Source: Diadophis punctatus similis (Eukaryota > Chordata > Lepidosauria > Squamata > Dipsadidae). From it: a stretch of 64,000 nt of DNA. The notes beneath the pieces were generated by a model that made no database searches, was not told the origin of the DNA, and saw nothing but the letters and a program-made list of their open reading frames with translations. The translations under genes and the position numbers were made by a program. The DNA lies in the NCBI GenBank assembly GCA_023053685.1, contig JALIGW010000002.1:166539034-166603033 (forward strand). The letters run 5' to 3'. This document shows positions 46,650-56,799 of the stretch, piece by piece (the first letter of the stretch is position 1; the number at the start of each line of letters is the position of its first letter).

Positions 46650-47000
46650 TAATCAAATAATTTCAGGCTTTGAAGTTCAAAGGATGAAGCTGAAGACCCA
46701 GGGGTTTTTGATAGTCACATCCATCCTTCCAATCCAGGGAAGAAGACTAAAAACATGAAAAAAGTTGCAGGTGAATTACAGGCCATGGAAATGATTTTTC
46801 AGGAGAAATGTGGTTTATCAGACCATGCTGCGTGTTGCTTTGATGATAGATTGCTGGCTGGAGATGAATTTGATGATGAGTTGCTGGCCTAAAGCTCACA
46901 AAGTTTAGGAAAGGTGCAGTTGACTATATGTTGAATTTGATTAGAGGGACTTTAAACTGAAATTAAAAACCAAAAAGGAAGAGCTTTTTATTAGACTTTA
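46650..47000. other. Unannotated sequence
   Basis: Contains a short imperfect direct repeat (GATTGCTGGCTGGAGATGAA and GAGTTGCTGGCCTAAAG). Nothing else recognised. Confidence 0.4.
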
Positions 47001-47003
47001 TTA

Positions 47004-47240
47004 GAGCCTTGATGGCACAGTGGTTAGAGTGCAGTACTGCAGGCTACTTCTACTGACTCCCAGCTGCCTGCAATTTGGCAGTTCAAATCCCACCAGGCTC
47101 AAGGTTTGACTCAGCCTTCCATCCTTCCAAGGTGGATAAAATGAGGACCCAGATCGTTGGGGGCAATATGCTGACTCTGTAAACCGCTTAGAGAGTGGCA
47201 TTGTAAAGCATTGTGAAGCGGTATACAAGTCTAAGTGCTA
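47004..47240 (+). mobile_element. Sauria-type tRNA-derived SINE
   Basis: Head GATGGCACAGTGGTTAGAGT (A box) and GCAGTTCAAATCCCACC (B box) make an internal Pol III promoter. Body CTCAGCCTTCCATCCTTCC and AAAATGAGGACCCAGATCG, end GTAAACCGCTTAGAGAG and GCGGTATACAAGTCTAAG. The best-preserved copy of this family here. Confidence 0.93.
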
Positions 47241-47244
47241 GTGC

Positions 47245-47806
47245 TATTAAGAACTTGTGAACTATGAGAGTAAGAGTGTGTGTAATTATACTAGGGTCTA
47301 TTAACTCACTAATCTTCAGAGTATGGGAAGTAAACAAGATCAATGTGACCTCTAATGACACAAAGGTAAACATGCTTTGATAGGTGCACTTGAGATCTGC
47401 AGAAGTGTTTTCAGAGTAGGAATTTAGCAGCTGAAGGATACAATTTTTTCAAAAGAAAAGAAGCCCCCAAAAGGTGTAATATTATATATTCAGAATATCC
47501 ATATCTGCAGGTAATTGATATAGGGATGCTATCAAGTGTACCTCAGTTGAACTAAGTGGAAGAATCAATAAAAGCAGCACTTGAATTGATATCTTTAATC
47601 ATTCACCCACTTCTAAAAGCAAATTGCAATTTATATGAAGTAGTAATGCTAGGAATGTTGTTCAGAAGGTGGAAGAAGGCATGGGAGAATCAGTTGTCTT
47701 TTATAAAAGTTTTAGCCAAGGAAATGAAATAGCAGAGTACTGAATAGTCTTTAAGTATGCAAGAGGGTATCCCAAAGAACAAAGTCTCATCCCTGAGAAA
47801 GTCAAG
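47245..47806. other. Unannotated sequence
   Basis: Nothing recognised. Confidence 0.4.
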
Positions 47807-47814
47807 ACTGTTCT

Positions 47815-48029
47815 CAGGGGTGGGTTCTGGATCCTTTTGCTGCTGATTCGCTCAGGGTCGCACCATGCGTGTGCCTGCAGCAATAAAAAATAGCTTCTGC
47901 GCATGTGCAGAAGCAAAATCCAAGATGGCGGCACCCACGGAGACACCAACAAAACCAGTTCCATGACGTCATCACTGAGTTACTAACGGTTCTAAAGAAC
48001 CGGTTAGAACCAGTAGGAATCCATCTCTG
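47815..48029. mobile_element. hAT-type MITE (CAGGGGTGGGTTCT), perfect TSD
   Basis: 215 bp, ends CAGGGGTGGGTTCT and AGGAATCCATCTCTG. The duplication ACTGTTCT flanks both sides (47807-47814, 48030-48037). Interior CTGCGCATGTGCAGAAGC and CGGTTCTAAAGAACCGG. Confidence 0.93.
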
Positions 48030-48141
48030 ACTGTTCTCTATCTGAACATGTAGGACATGGAATAACTGTCTTAAACTATGAGAAGACAAAGGCCAGTTCA
48101 AGGTTAGAAGAATCCTATTAGTAGCAGCAGTTTAAAAGTAA

Positions 48142-48654
48142 AATAGCTTTTTCTCCGGTAATATCACACTACTAACCAGAGCATACAAAACATTCGACAG
48201 ACCAATCCTCAAATACAGCTCATCTGTCTGGAACCCACACCGCACATCGGACATAAACACATTAGAAAGTGTCCAGAGATACTTTACAAGAAGAGTCCTC
48301 CACTCCTCTACTCGCAACAGAATACCTTACGCAACCAGACTTGAAATCCTGGGCTTAGAAAGCTTAGACCTACGTCGCCTTCGGCACGACCTAAGCATAG
48401 CTCATAAAATTATCTGCTACAACATCCTTCCTGTCAACGACTACTTCAGCTTCAACCACAATACACGAGCACACAACAGATACAAACTCAAAGTGAACCG
48501 CTCCAAACTTGACTGTAAAAAATACGACTTTAGCAACAGAGTGGTAAATGCCTGGAACTCACTACCTGACATTGTGGTTTTGTCACCAAACCCCCAAAAC
48601 TTTACCCTTAGACTGTCCACTATTGACCTCACCCAATTCCTAAGAGGTCAGTAA
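48142..48654 (+). pseudogene. LINE ORF2 C-terminal fragment
   Basis: Open for ~170 codons to a TAA at 48652-48654. Reads LLTRAYKTFDRPILKYSS, then SSVWNPHRTSDINTLESVQR, then LEILGLESLDLRRLRHDL, AHKIICYN and VVNAWNSLPDIVVLS. That is the thumb and C-terminal region shared by CR1/L2/Jockey-group LINEs (S.VW.P....D...LE..Q; L.sL..RR...DL). It is 5'-truncated, so the catalytic domain is absent. The lack of stops suggests a fairly recent insertion. Exact clade not assigned. Confidence 0.85.
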
Positions 48655-48780
48655 GGAGCATGCATAAGTGCACCAGCGTGCCTACCGTCCCTGTCCTAAT
48701 GTTCCCTCTTATCAGTACCCATCTTATGTATATAAACAATGTTATATCTATGTATATTACCAACACGTACTTGACAAAAA

Positions 48781-48847
<67 letters not shown>

Positions 48848-48848
48848 A
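48655..48848 (+). mobile_element. 3' UTR and (AAAT)n tail of the LINE above
   Basis: A short 3' UTR (ATGTTCCCTCTTATCAGTAC) is followed by GACAAAAATAAATAAAT and about 18 AAAT units (48777-48848). Confidence 0.85.
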
Positions 48849-48849
48849 A

Positions 48850-49850
48850 TGCCAACAGGAAAAGAAGTGGTTTATCAGGTCTCTCTTGGGATCCTTTAAA
48901 TTGGATTCTTACACTGAGCAGGGGACTGGATTTAATAGTCTGAGTGGCTTGTTCCAATACAGTGATTCTGCTTCTCCAGGAAAAGGTTTGAAAACAGGCA
49001 TTTGTACAACATGCAGTGAAAGACTTGTGTTGTCTTTCTGCAGTGAAAGACAACACAAAGCATTCACTGTGAAATCATTACTGTGAATATATAATAATGT
49101 GAATAAATGGTTGGTTGAGAATTATGTAGACAAATTATATTTTATAATAAAACTTATTTTGTTCTCTATTTTTTACCTTTTAATATCCACAGAGAGTCCA
49201 ATGTATTTGTGATTTCATTGTCTTCATATTCACTCAAATTGTTAAAGAATTTTTTTTGAGAGTTATTAGAGTAAATCATATGGGGAGCAAAACAAAACAA
49301 AAATGTCCCCATCCCATCCTCACCCCACATGCACATACATTATTTATTGGCATTGAGAAGTGGAAAAGCCAATCTGTAGGAAATATTGGGGGGGGAAATT
49401 CCACGTGAAACCAAGAATGATATAGACATTGGAAATACCTCCCTATGTACTGAGTGGTTGCTCAGTATTCTGAAAAAAATGTAACTGCTATTCCAATGTC
49501 CTGTTTCATACGGGGCACTCTAAAAGCTCTGCATAAATCATTGTCTGTATTGATCTGTTTATAAATGCAAAATAATGTAATTAATGATTAATGATAAATC
49601 AGAGCACTCTACACATACAGTATTCAAGAAATTCCACTCTCTAGCCAGCAGCATTGAGAAAGAGAAAGAGAAGGAAGGAGAGCTAATGTCATAGATTACA
49701 GGAACTGTTGATCTGAATTTTGGTCAGGAAGGCATTAAACGAGAGAAGTCCCATCACTCTGTACTTGCTAAAATATTATTGTAAAATAACGTTCCACAAG
49801 GGGAGGCAAATGGTGCCTTCCCAAATAATGAAAAAAAATATCTCAATTTG
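48850..49850. other. Unannotated; small hairpin at ~49025-49060
   Basis: GTGTTGTCTTTC and GAAAGACAACAC form a 12-bp stem. Around 49560-49600 the sequence is rich in TAAT motifs. No gene recognised. Confidence 0.45.
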
Positions 49851-49869
49851 GTGGCTTTGGCCCTAATAT

Positions 49870-50320
49870 CTCATGTAACCTCCGATGGCTTCTTCTTCTT
49901 CCTACGGGACCGCATTCTGCCTCATACTTCCCTTCGACTGGTTAGGGCCCACAGAGTGGGTCTCCTCCAGGTCCCATCAGCCAAGCAATGCCGGCTGGTG
50001 GGCCCTGGGGGGGGGGTTCTCTGTGGGGGGCCCCGTGCTCTGGAACCAACTCCCCCCAGAGATCCAAACTATCCCCACCCTGCTGGCCTTCCGAAAAGCT
50101 GTCAAGATATGGCTCTTCCTGCAGGCAGGGGGTTGAGACTAGCCCCATCTGAGCTCTCCCCTGGTATGTTTGGTGGTGAAGATTTTAATTTTTTAATTTT
50201 TTAACTCTGTTTTTAACTGTTGTTTATTGTATAGTGTTCTTCCACAATGTTGTACGCCACCCTGAGTCCCTCGGGAGTAGGGTGGCATAGAAGAACCAAA
50301 TAATAAATAAATAAATAATA
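49870..50320 (+). mobile_element. L2-like LINE 3' end
   Basis: One frame reads GGPVLWNQLPPEIQTIPTLL and AFRKAVKIWLFLQAGG, the terminal L2 ORF2 segment. It is followed by a 3' UTR with CACCCTGAGTCCCTCGGGAG and an (AAAT)n tail (~50300-50320). Only the last ~85 codons survive and the upstream frame is degenerate. Confidence 0.85.
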
Positions 50321-50424
50321 AAATACAATGTCATAGCAATATAATTGTGCTTTGGGACATCTGAATCCAGCATTTTGTTACTCATAGTGGCCAACCAGAC
50401 ATTCTATGGAGTATTCCCTTATAC

Positions 50425-50603
50425 CAGTGGTTCTCAACCTATGGTCCGCAGACCCCTGGAGGGGTCGCGATCTCATCACTGGGGATCTGTGAAGGCTTGA
50501 AGAAATGTTATGATTTAAATCTTGAGTTAAGTCTTGGTGGTCCATGGCCATGGTCTGTGGCCACAAAAGGGATCCATGGTGAAGAAAAGGTTGAGGACTA
50601 CTG
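50425..50603. mobile_element. hAT-type MITE (CAGTGGTTCTCAACC family)
   Basis: 179 bp, ends CAGTGGTTCTCAACC and GGTTGAGGACTACTG. Next to the left end GGTCCGCAGACCCC is palindromic. Flanks CCTTATAC and TCTTACAT match poorly (5 of 8), but both fit nnnTAnnn. Confidence 0.8.
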
Positions 50604-50618
50604 TCTTACATTATAGAA

Positions 50619-50752
50619 CAGGGGTGTCAAAGTCGCGGCCCGTGGGCTGGATGGTCACACGCTGGCCACGCCCACGCCCGGTTTAGCGAAGGAGGAAAAA
50701 GTCACGATTCATCACATGGTGATGACATGGCAATGCGAGTTTGACACCTCTG
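50619..50752. mobile_element. hAT-type MITE (CAGGGGTGTCAAA family)
   Basis: 134 bp with ends CAGGGGTGTCAAAGTC and GAGTTTGACACCTCTG. Flanks TTATAGAA and CTATAGAA match at 7 of 8 and fit nnnTAnnn. Confidence 0.92.
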
Positions 50753-50811
50753 CTATAGAATATGGAAACACATCCTTTTATCATTGCTAGTTGCCAACAG
50801 TTAATATTATC

Positions 50812-50957
50812 TAGTGGTTAAGGCATCAGGCTAGAAACCAGGAAGCCTTGAGTTTAAATCAAGGAAGGAAAGCTGGCTAGGGTTTGAGGCCACTCACTGT
50901 CTCACAGCCCAACCATTACAGAATTGTTGTTGTAGGGAAAATAGTAGGAGGAAGGAG
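50812..50957 (+). mobile_element. Second-family tRNA-derived SINE, 5' part
   Basis: TAGTGGTTAAGGCATCAGGC (A box), a B-box-like TTGAGTTTAAATCAAGG, then CTGTCTCACAGCCCAACCA and GAATTGTTGTTGTAGGGAAA. Matches the copy at 63882-64000. Confidence 0.82.
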
Positions 50958-50964
50958 TATTAAG

Positions 50965-51670
50965 TACTGTATTTTTCAGAGAATAAGATGCACCTTTTTG
51001 CCCCCAAAAAGAGGGTGGAAATGTTGGTGCATCTTATACACCGAATACAGCATTTTTTTGGCCTCCCGAAGCCCCGCCCCTGCATCCCATTTTTGCGAAA
51101 AACAGACCGTTTTTTGCAAAAATGGGGGCATTTTTGCCTTCCCCCACCCCCTAGGAGTGCTCTGCAGGCTTCCCAAACCCTCAACATGCCCTGTTTTTGC
51201 AAAAAAAAACCGAGCGAAAAATGGGCCATTTTTTGCAAAAACTGGGGTGTTTTTGCCTTCTAATTACCCCATCTAGCATGACTGGAGGAGGAATTCTGGG
51301 AGTTGAAGTCCACTAGTCTTAAAGCTGTCAAGTTTGAAGACCCCTGGGTTAGGGGTGCAAGGGTCTTCAAACTTGGCAAGTTTAAGACTTGTGGACTTCA
51401 ACTCCCATTCCTGAGCTAGCATGACTGGAGGAGGAATTCTGGGAGTTGAAGTCCACTAGTCTTAAAGCTGTCAAGTTTGAAGTTTGTAAAAAGTATACAT
51501 GGTTGTAAAAAGTATACATGGTTGTAAAAAGTATTCTGCTACACTGGTATTTTATTAAATAATATATTACTACACCATTTGGTTCAGAATACTTTTTTCC
51601 TTGTTTTCCTCCTCTAAAATCTAGGTGCATCTTATACTCTGGTGCGTCTTATACTCCGAAAAATACGGTA
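50965..51670. mobile_element. TA-flanked DNA element with internal fold-back copies
   Basis: Ends TACTGTATTTTTCAGAGAAT and the complementary CCGAAAAATACGGTA bound 706 bp, with TA at both edges. Near the right end ATCTTATACTCTGG and GTCTTATACTCC repeat. The middle (51283-51490) holds copies of the fold-back sequence of 32215-32349 in both orientations, and GTAAAAAGTATACATGGTT occurs about three times at ~51487-51535. Confidence 0.82.
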
Positions 51671-51674
51671 TGTT

Positions 51675-52225
51675 CACCACCTTGACTTATTTATAAAAAT
51701 AATAAATGTGGGATTAAGGAAAAGGGTATTCTACCCCCCCATTGATGAGGTAACATTGTTCAGAAAGACAATAATAACCCTTCTCTGTGTGCTCTAAAAA
51801 CATGAAATTGATAAGATCCGCTTACTATTAAATTCTCAATTTTAATTAGGGATAATGATTTCTCTTAATCATTTTAATTAATACAATCTATACAATTTAT
51901 AAAAAAGCAAGTTTTACATTTTTATCTGGAATCAGACTAGGAGTTGTCTCCAAAATTTCTCTAAAATCTATATTCAATAGTGACAGATTTATTAAGTCGT
52001 GAACATGACACCCTCTGTACAACCTCTTGTGTAAATAGTGGACAATCAAAGAATCAGCAGAGGCAAGAATCAGTGATGCAAGCTTCTAATGATGGCTTTA
52101 AACATGGGGCCTATAATGGTTCTTATTAATTTCTTATCTTCTAAGTGAAATGGTATTGCTATGAATTATGGAGAGTCGAGTCAAGTTAATGATTAATTTT
52201 CCATACTCTTCTCAATAATGTATGT
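51675..52225. other. Unannotated AT-rich sequence with clustered TAAT cores
   Basis: 51820-51900 is rich in TTTTAATTA-type motifs. No repeat family recognised. Confidence 0.4.
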
Positions 52226-52229
52226 ATAG

Positions 52230-52360
52230 GTCAGAATTATAGGTGGAAAATCAAAAAAGCATTCTGAAAGAAGGCAATGGCAAACCACTTCAGTATTGCT
52301 GACAAGAAAACTGTTTGACCATGTCCATGGAATGACCTTGACATGAAGGTGATTATCTTT
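52230..52360 (+). mobile_element. Degenerate second-family SINE body
   Basis: GAAGGCAATGGCAAACCACT and TGCTGACAAGAAAACTG, followed by TGTCCATGGAATGACC, resemble the body of the SINE at 41618-41892. The head is not clear. Confidence 0.55.
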
Positions 52361-52364
52361 AAGT

Positions 52365-52803
52365 GTATCTTATCGGAACAGCTTTATGAGAACTGCTGCT
52401 GTTACTAACAATATTCAAAACTTGTATTTTGCAGAAAATAAAATCATACAATAACATTATTTGCACCAAAATTTGCTGGAAAATAAATTTTCTCAAAAGT
52501 AACTTCTACCTTCCTGAGAGATCTTTCCTACGTAAGATTTCTCTTTCCTAGATATTCTTCTAGTAGTATTTTTGAGCTTGTTTTGCATCTATTGGATGGT
52601 GGAAAATGTTACTGTTTCATATAAACATCCACAGGGTTTTTTTTTTTTTGTCTTCTTCCTGGGTTTTTTGATGCACTCATACAAGTTCTATCTGCATTTT
52701 CAGGAGCCCTACATAATTTCTTGTCCCATGAAATTAAAATAAAATCATATGCAATTGATTTTCCATTTTATTAAATAAGAGCAATCAAAATGAAATGAAA
52801 CAC
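52365..52803. other. Unannotated sequence
   Basis: No feature recognised apart from a T-run near 52640. Confidence 0.4.
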
Positions 52804-52805
52804 AG

Positions 52806-52864
52806 ATGATAGATAGATAGATAGATAAATAGATGATAGATGATAGATAGATAGATAAATAGAT

Positions 52865-52954
<90 letters not shown>

Positions 52955-52981
52955 GATAGACAGATAGATAGACAGACAGAC

Positions 52982-53016
<35 letters not shown>

Positions 53017-53075
53017 TTCCCTCCCTCTCTCTCTCTCTCTCCCTCCCTCCCTCCCTCTCTCTCTCTCATTCCCCT
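52806..53075 (+). repeat. Bkm-like (GATA)n-(GACA)n block with CT-rich tail
   Basis: GATA repeats with GATGATA interruptions (52806-52970) pass into GACA/GATA (52970-53000), then (GACA)n to ~53013, then CCCTCCCTCTCTCT repeats. The GATA/GACA pairing is the composition of Bkm (banded krait minor) satellite, known to be enriched on the snake W chromosome but also present elsewhere. Confidence 0.95.
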
Positions 53076-53200
53076 CCCCTCTCTCTCACATCTACTTGAC
53101 AAAATTTTTGCTGGAGCCAATCTGGGTTGGTCACCGGGACCACACATTTACTCTTTCAGACTCATGTTGGAGCCCATTCTCAGGGAACTTTTCTTTAGCT

Positions 53201-53456
53201 CAGCGGTTCTCAACCTGGGGGTCGTGACCCCTTTGGGGGTTGAACAACCCTTTCACAGGGGTCAGGAGACTTTGCCCGGATGCCACCATTTGGGTTCTTT
53301 TACCCTCTGCATTTAGCGCAGAATGCTTTGCGTATGCGCAGAGGGTAAAAGAACTCAAATGGTGGTGGCAGGGCGGGGGTTGCAGTGGCAGGGTGGGTCG
53401 CGGTGGGGGCGTGGGGGGGTCGCGCGTCACGGAATTAGGAAGGTTGAGAACCACTG
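53201..53456. mobile_element. SPIN-like hAT element
   Basis: 256 bp, ends CAGCGGTTCTCAACCTGGG and AAGGTTGAGAACCACTG. The left subterminal part GACCCCTTTGGGGGTTGAAC and CTTTCACAGGGGTC is the SPIN signature. Flanks CTTTAGCT and CTCTAGCG (6 of 8) both fit nnnTAnnn. The interior shares GGGTTCTTTTACCCTCTG with 21454-21775. Confidence 0.9.
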
Positions 53457-53459
53457 CTC

Positions 53460-54022
53460 TAGCGGATACATTGGAAGACTAAACACTGGTCCCAGTGACT
53501 GACCTTCATTGAATCCTGTGACATTATCCTGGGACATGTATATTTGCATTCATTCATGACAAGATTGTTGTTGGACGAAAAGAATGAAGGAAAGAGATCT
53601 CTGTACATCACCTTGAGTAAAGGAAAGATGTACATCTAATGAATAAATAACCAATAACATTCCTGTGATTGTCCCCACTCAAATGGCTATGACTTCCAAA
53701 TATTATTTCACTGAGCTGTATTCATATAAAATGATGAGTATGGTCAGATATATTGATTAGCTTAACTTGTTTAACTCATTAAAATGTACACCGCTCATTT
53801 AATTCCTGGTCACCAATAAAAATATAAATAAAAATAAAGAAGTGAAAGTTTAAAACTGTTGTATTTAATTCTGGAATGGGGCCTCATTCATAAAGGATTC
53901 AGACAGCTCTGCTTGCCCCTTGAAGTTTTCCATATTTTCCATGGCTTTCCTGTCCTTTCTCTTTCCCTTAAAAAAAAAAGACAAGGAAGATGCAGGGGTC
54001 ATTGATGGAAAGAGTTAGGAGA
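53460..54022. other. Unannotated sequence
   Basis: Nothing recognised. Confidence 0.4.
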
Positions 54023-54030
54023 CACCATAT

Positions 54031-54362
54031 CAGAGGTGGGTTCCTCCCGGTTCGGACCAGCAAATGATAGCAAACCACTGGTGACATCACAATGACGTCA
54101 CAGAACCAGTTCGGTCGGTGCCAGTCTGTGGGGGCCGCCATATTTTTTTGGATTTTTTTTTTAAAAATTCAGGGTTTTTTTCTTCTGCGCATGCGCAGAA
54201 GCCAAGTTTCCGGCACTGTGCATGCGTCGCCACCTTATTTTTGGCTCCTTTTTTTGCTTTTAAAAATTTTTTCAGCACTGTGCATGCGCGCGTGCGTGAG
54301 GTGTGGCCACGTGGCGCAGGAGGAAGTGAACTGGCAGCGAGGTAAGTTAGAACCCACCCCTG
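54031..54362. mobile_element. hAT-type MITE (CAGAGGTGGGTTCC), perfect TSD
   Basis: 332 bp, ends CAGAGGTGGGTTCC and AGAACCCACCCCTG. The duplication CACCATAT lies on both sides (54023-54030, 54363-54370). Contains TGCGCATGCGCA at 54186-54197 and TGACATCACAATGACGTCAC near the left. Confidence 0.95.
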
Positions 54363-54370
54363 CACCATAT

Positions 54371-55195
54371 GGAATAAAATAATCATCCTCCCCATCTTAA
54401 GGACAGCTTCTGTTTTATTAGCTTTTCTTTGGATTGCATTGTTGAACGTATGCCAGTTTGGGACAACCAAATACGATGGATGAGATGCCATGCTTCAAAA
54501 AAGTGAACTAGAATTGCATATGGATTCTGTTGTCAAAGATTCCCAGAGAAAAATGGAAGAAGTTCCATATGCAGACAGAGTATGAAATCCTTAGCAAGAA
54601 TATTGATTAAATAAATGTGCCAATCTAAAAGAGAAAGCTAAGCTCTGAAAGCTAGAAGGACTATGAAAAATTCATGTTAAGTATTCCTGATAGCATCAAT
54701 GCAATCTAAATAACTGATTTTTTTTTTCTGTTAGGGATATCACTTGCTGGTTTAGCTATTCCTGAAAGCTTCTTACATTTTTAAAACAGTAGTCACATTT
54801 GTATTTTCTGGTTGCTTTGGCTGAATCATGGGATACAACGCTAGTCATATAGTTCAGTGTTTATAGTTTTTCTTCAGATCAGAATTTTGGAGGACATTTT
54901 AAAGGAAATAATAATAATTCTGACTTACTGATTTGTGGGAGGTCTCTTCTGCCTTTGTGTTCAAGGAGAAATACATAGCTCTTCCTCCTCCTGTTATACC
55001 ACATAGAGGCCAGAAACTACTGTATATGTGAATCACATTAGTCTGAAAATGAGTGACTTTAACTTGAGTTCCCATGTCCCAGTTTCACATCTTAACTACT
55101 ACTCCAGTTCTCCAACTGATATTAAACATGTAGTTAGTTCGTTAGGTGTCTGAGTTGGGCTCAGCATCCAGTCAATGCATGGGCAATTGCATACC
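54371..55195. other. Unannotated AT-rich sequence
   Basis: Nothing recognised. Confidence 0.4.
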
Positions 55196-55203
55196 ATCTC
55201 AAC

Positions 55204-55845
55204 CAGTGGTGGGTTCCTATCGGTGCGGTCCACTCTATAGCACCGGTAGCGGCCCACTGGTGACATCACAGTACCGGTGCGATCGGTTGCCGGTGCCTGG
55301 GCCCCGCCATTTAAAAAAAATTTTTTTTTAATTTTGTTTTCTTACATTTTCTTCTGAGTATGCCCAGAAGCCGAGCTTCCGGCACTGGCATGCACTGCCT
55401 TCCTACCCCACAGTGAGTCCAAGCAGGGGAGGTTGGGTGAGGGAGTCCGTGAGACGCTGAAAGAACGGGCGACAGGACCTATCTCAGTTCCCCTCCCTTC
55501 AGCAGTCTGAGAAGCCACGAACACGCGGTGATGATCCCAGGCATTTTCGCATGTTCGAGGCTTCTCAAGCTGCTGAGGGGAGGGGGAATGGGCGGCAGGA
55601 GCCTAGGATAATCGAATGGGGAGAAGCATTCAGGCCGGACGGAGCCTCCTAGAAGAACCGCTGCCGCGGTCTTGCTGCTCACGCTGAGGGGGGCTGCGTT
55701 GCGGGTGGGCAATGTCCCCCTGCTTCTCCGGCTGCTTCCAAGCTCCCGAGGCCCACGCCTACCCGGTCACATGGCTGGCAAGCCACACCCACAAAATAAG
55801 CCACGCCCACAGAGTGGTAGTAAAAAAATTAGGAACCCGCCCCTG
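55204..55845. mobile_element. hAT-type MITE, 642 bp, perfect TSD
   Basis: Ends CAGTGGTGGGTTCCTA and TAGGAACCCGCCCCTG. The duplication ATCTCAAC lies on both sides (55196-55203, 55846-55853). GC-rich interior (55380-55750). The right ~130 bp match the truncated copy at 10590-10716. No protein domain seen. Confidence 0.95.
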
Positions 55846-55853
55846 ATCTCAAC

Positions 55854-56435
55854 CTGTCCATAGCAACCATTTGTAGGTCTCCCGAAAGAAAATTCCAGTA
55901 TTTTGTTTCATCCTATCCATCATCTTATCCATTAATTTCTGTTTCTTTTATTTCTCTCAAATCTGCTAAGCATAATCATGTTTTTTTTCTAGTCTATTAT
56001 CCACTCATATCACATGCTCCAAAAGGATAGAGTATAATTAATGGATGGCATGAAAACATTGGAAAAATTGAGATTCCTGGAAATACAGGGAAATTTTGAT
56101 CGGATAAAAAGCAGGAAATAGGTTAACAGATCTTTTACCAAGATCGTTACTATCAATACACCTGCTTCAGGTTACATATAGCCAAACTTTTCACAAAAGT
56201 TCAAGTTCACAAATCAAGATTATACTTTATAAATCCACATAAAAGTGCAATTCAGTCAGTTAAGATGTTTGTTTGTTTGTTTGTTTGTTGACTGATTTAG
56301 AAAATTTATATGGCTGCCCAATTCCAAAGAAGACATTATGAGGGAACTGCTGTCATGAGACCTGTTCGGATGGAGAAGCTTGAGCTACTAGGAAAAGAGG
56401 TAGAAGGCTTGAAGTGGTAGGCTTGTCCTCAAGAA
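55854..56435. other. Unannotated; (GTTT)n run at ~56268-56290
   Basis: Otherwise AT-rich, with no recognised family. Confidence 0.4.
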
Positions 56436-56443
56436 CTGCTTAC

Positions 56444-56785
56444 CAGTGATGGGACTCAAATTTTTTTTACTACTGGTTCTGTGGGTGTGGCTTGGTGGGC
56501 GTGGCTTGGTGGGCATGGCAGGGGAAGGATACTGCAAAATCTCCATTCCCAGCCCACTCCAGGGGAAGGATACTGCAAAATCTCCATTCCCACCCCACTC
56601 CAGAGGAAGGTTACTGCAAAATCCCCATTTTGTCCCGATCAAACTCAAGAGGCTGGGACTCAGGAGGCAGAGAATAGATGGGGGCAGGGCCAGTCAGAGG
56701 TGGTATTTACCGGTTCTCCAAACTACTCAAAATTTCTGCTACCGGTTCTCCAGAACTGGTCAGAACCTGCTGAATCCCACCTCTG
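56444..56785. mobile_element. hAT-type MITE (CAGTGATGGGACTCA), perfect TSD
   Basis: 342 bp, ends CAGTGATGGGACTCA and TGAATCCCACCTCTG. The duplication CTGCTTAC lies on both sides (56436-56443, 56786-56793). It matches 44876-45211 over its length. The GGAAGGATACTGCAAAATCT block occurs twice and a variant once. Confidence 0.95.
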
Positions 56786-56799
56786 CTGCTTACCATCAC

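Noticed and set aside
47004..47080. tRNA gene
   Set aside because: A and B boxes are present, but the sequence continues into a SINE body shared with three other copies and cannot fold as a full tRNA.
49885..50136. Independent small gene of 83 codons
   Set aside because: Its C-terminal half is the terminal segment of an L2-type LINE ORF2, so it is part of the retroelement.
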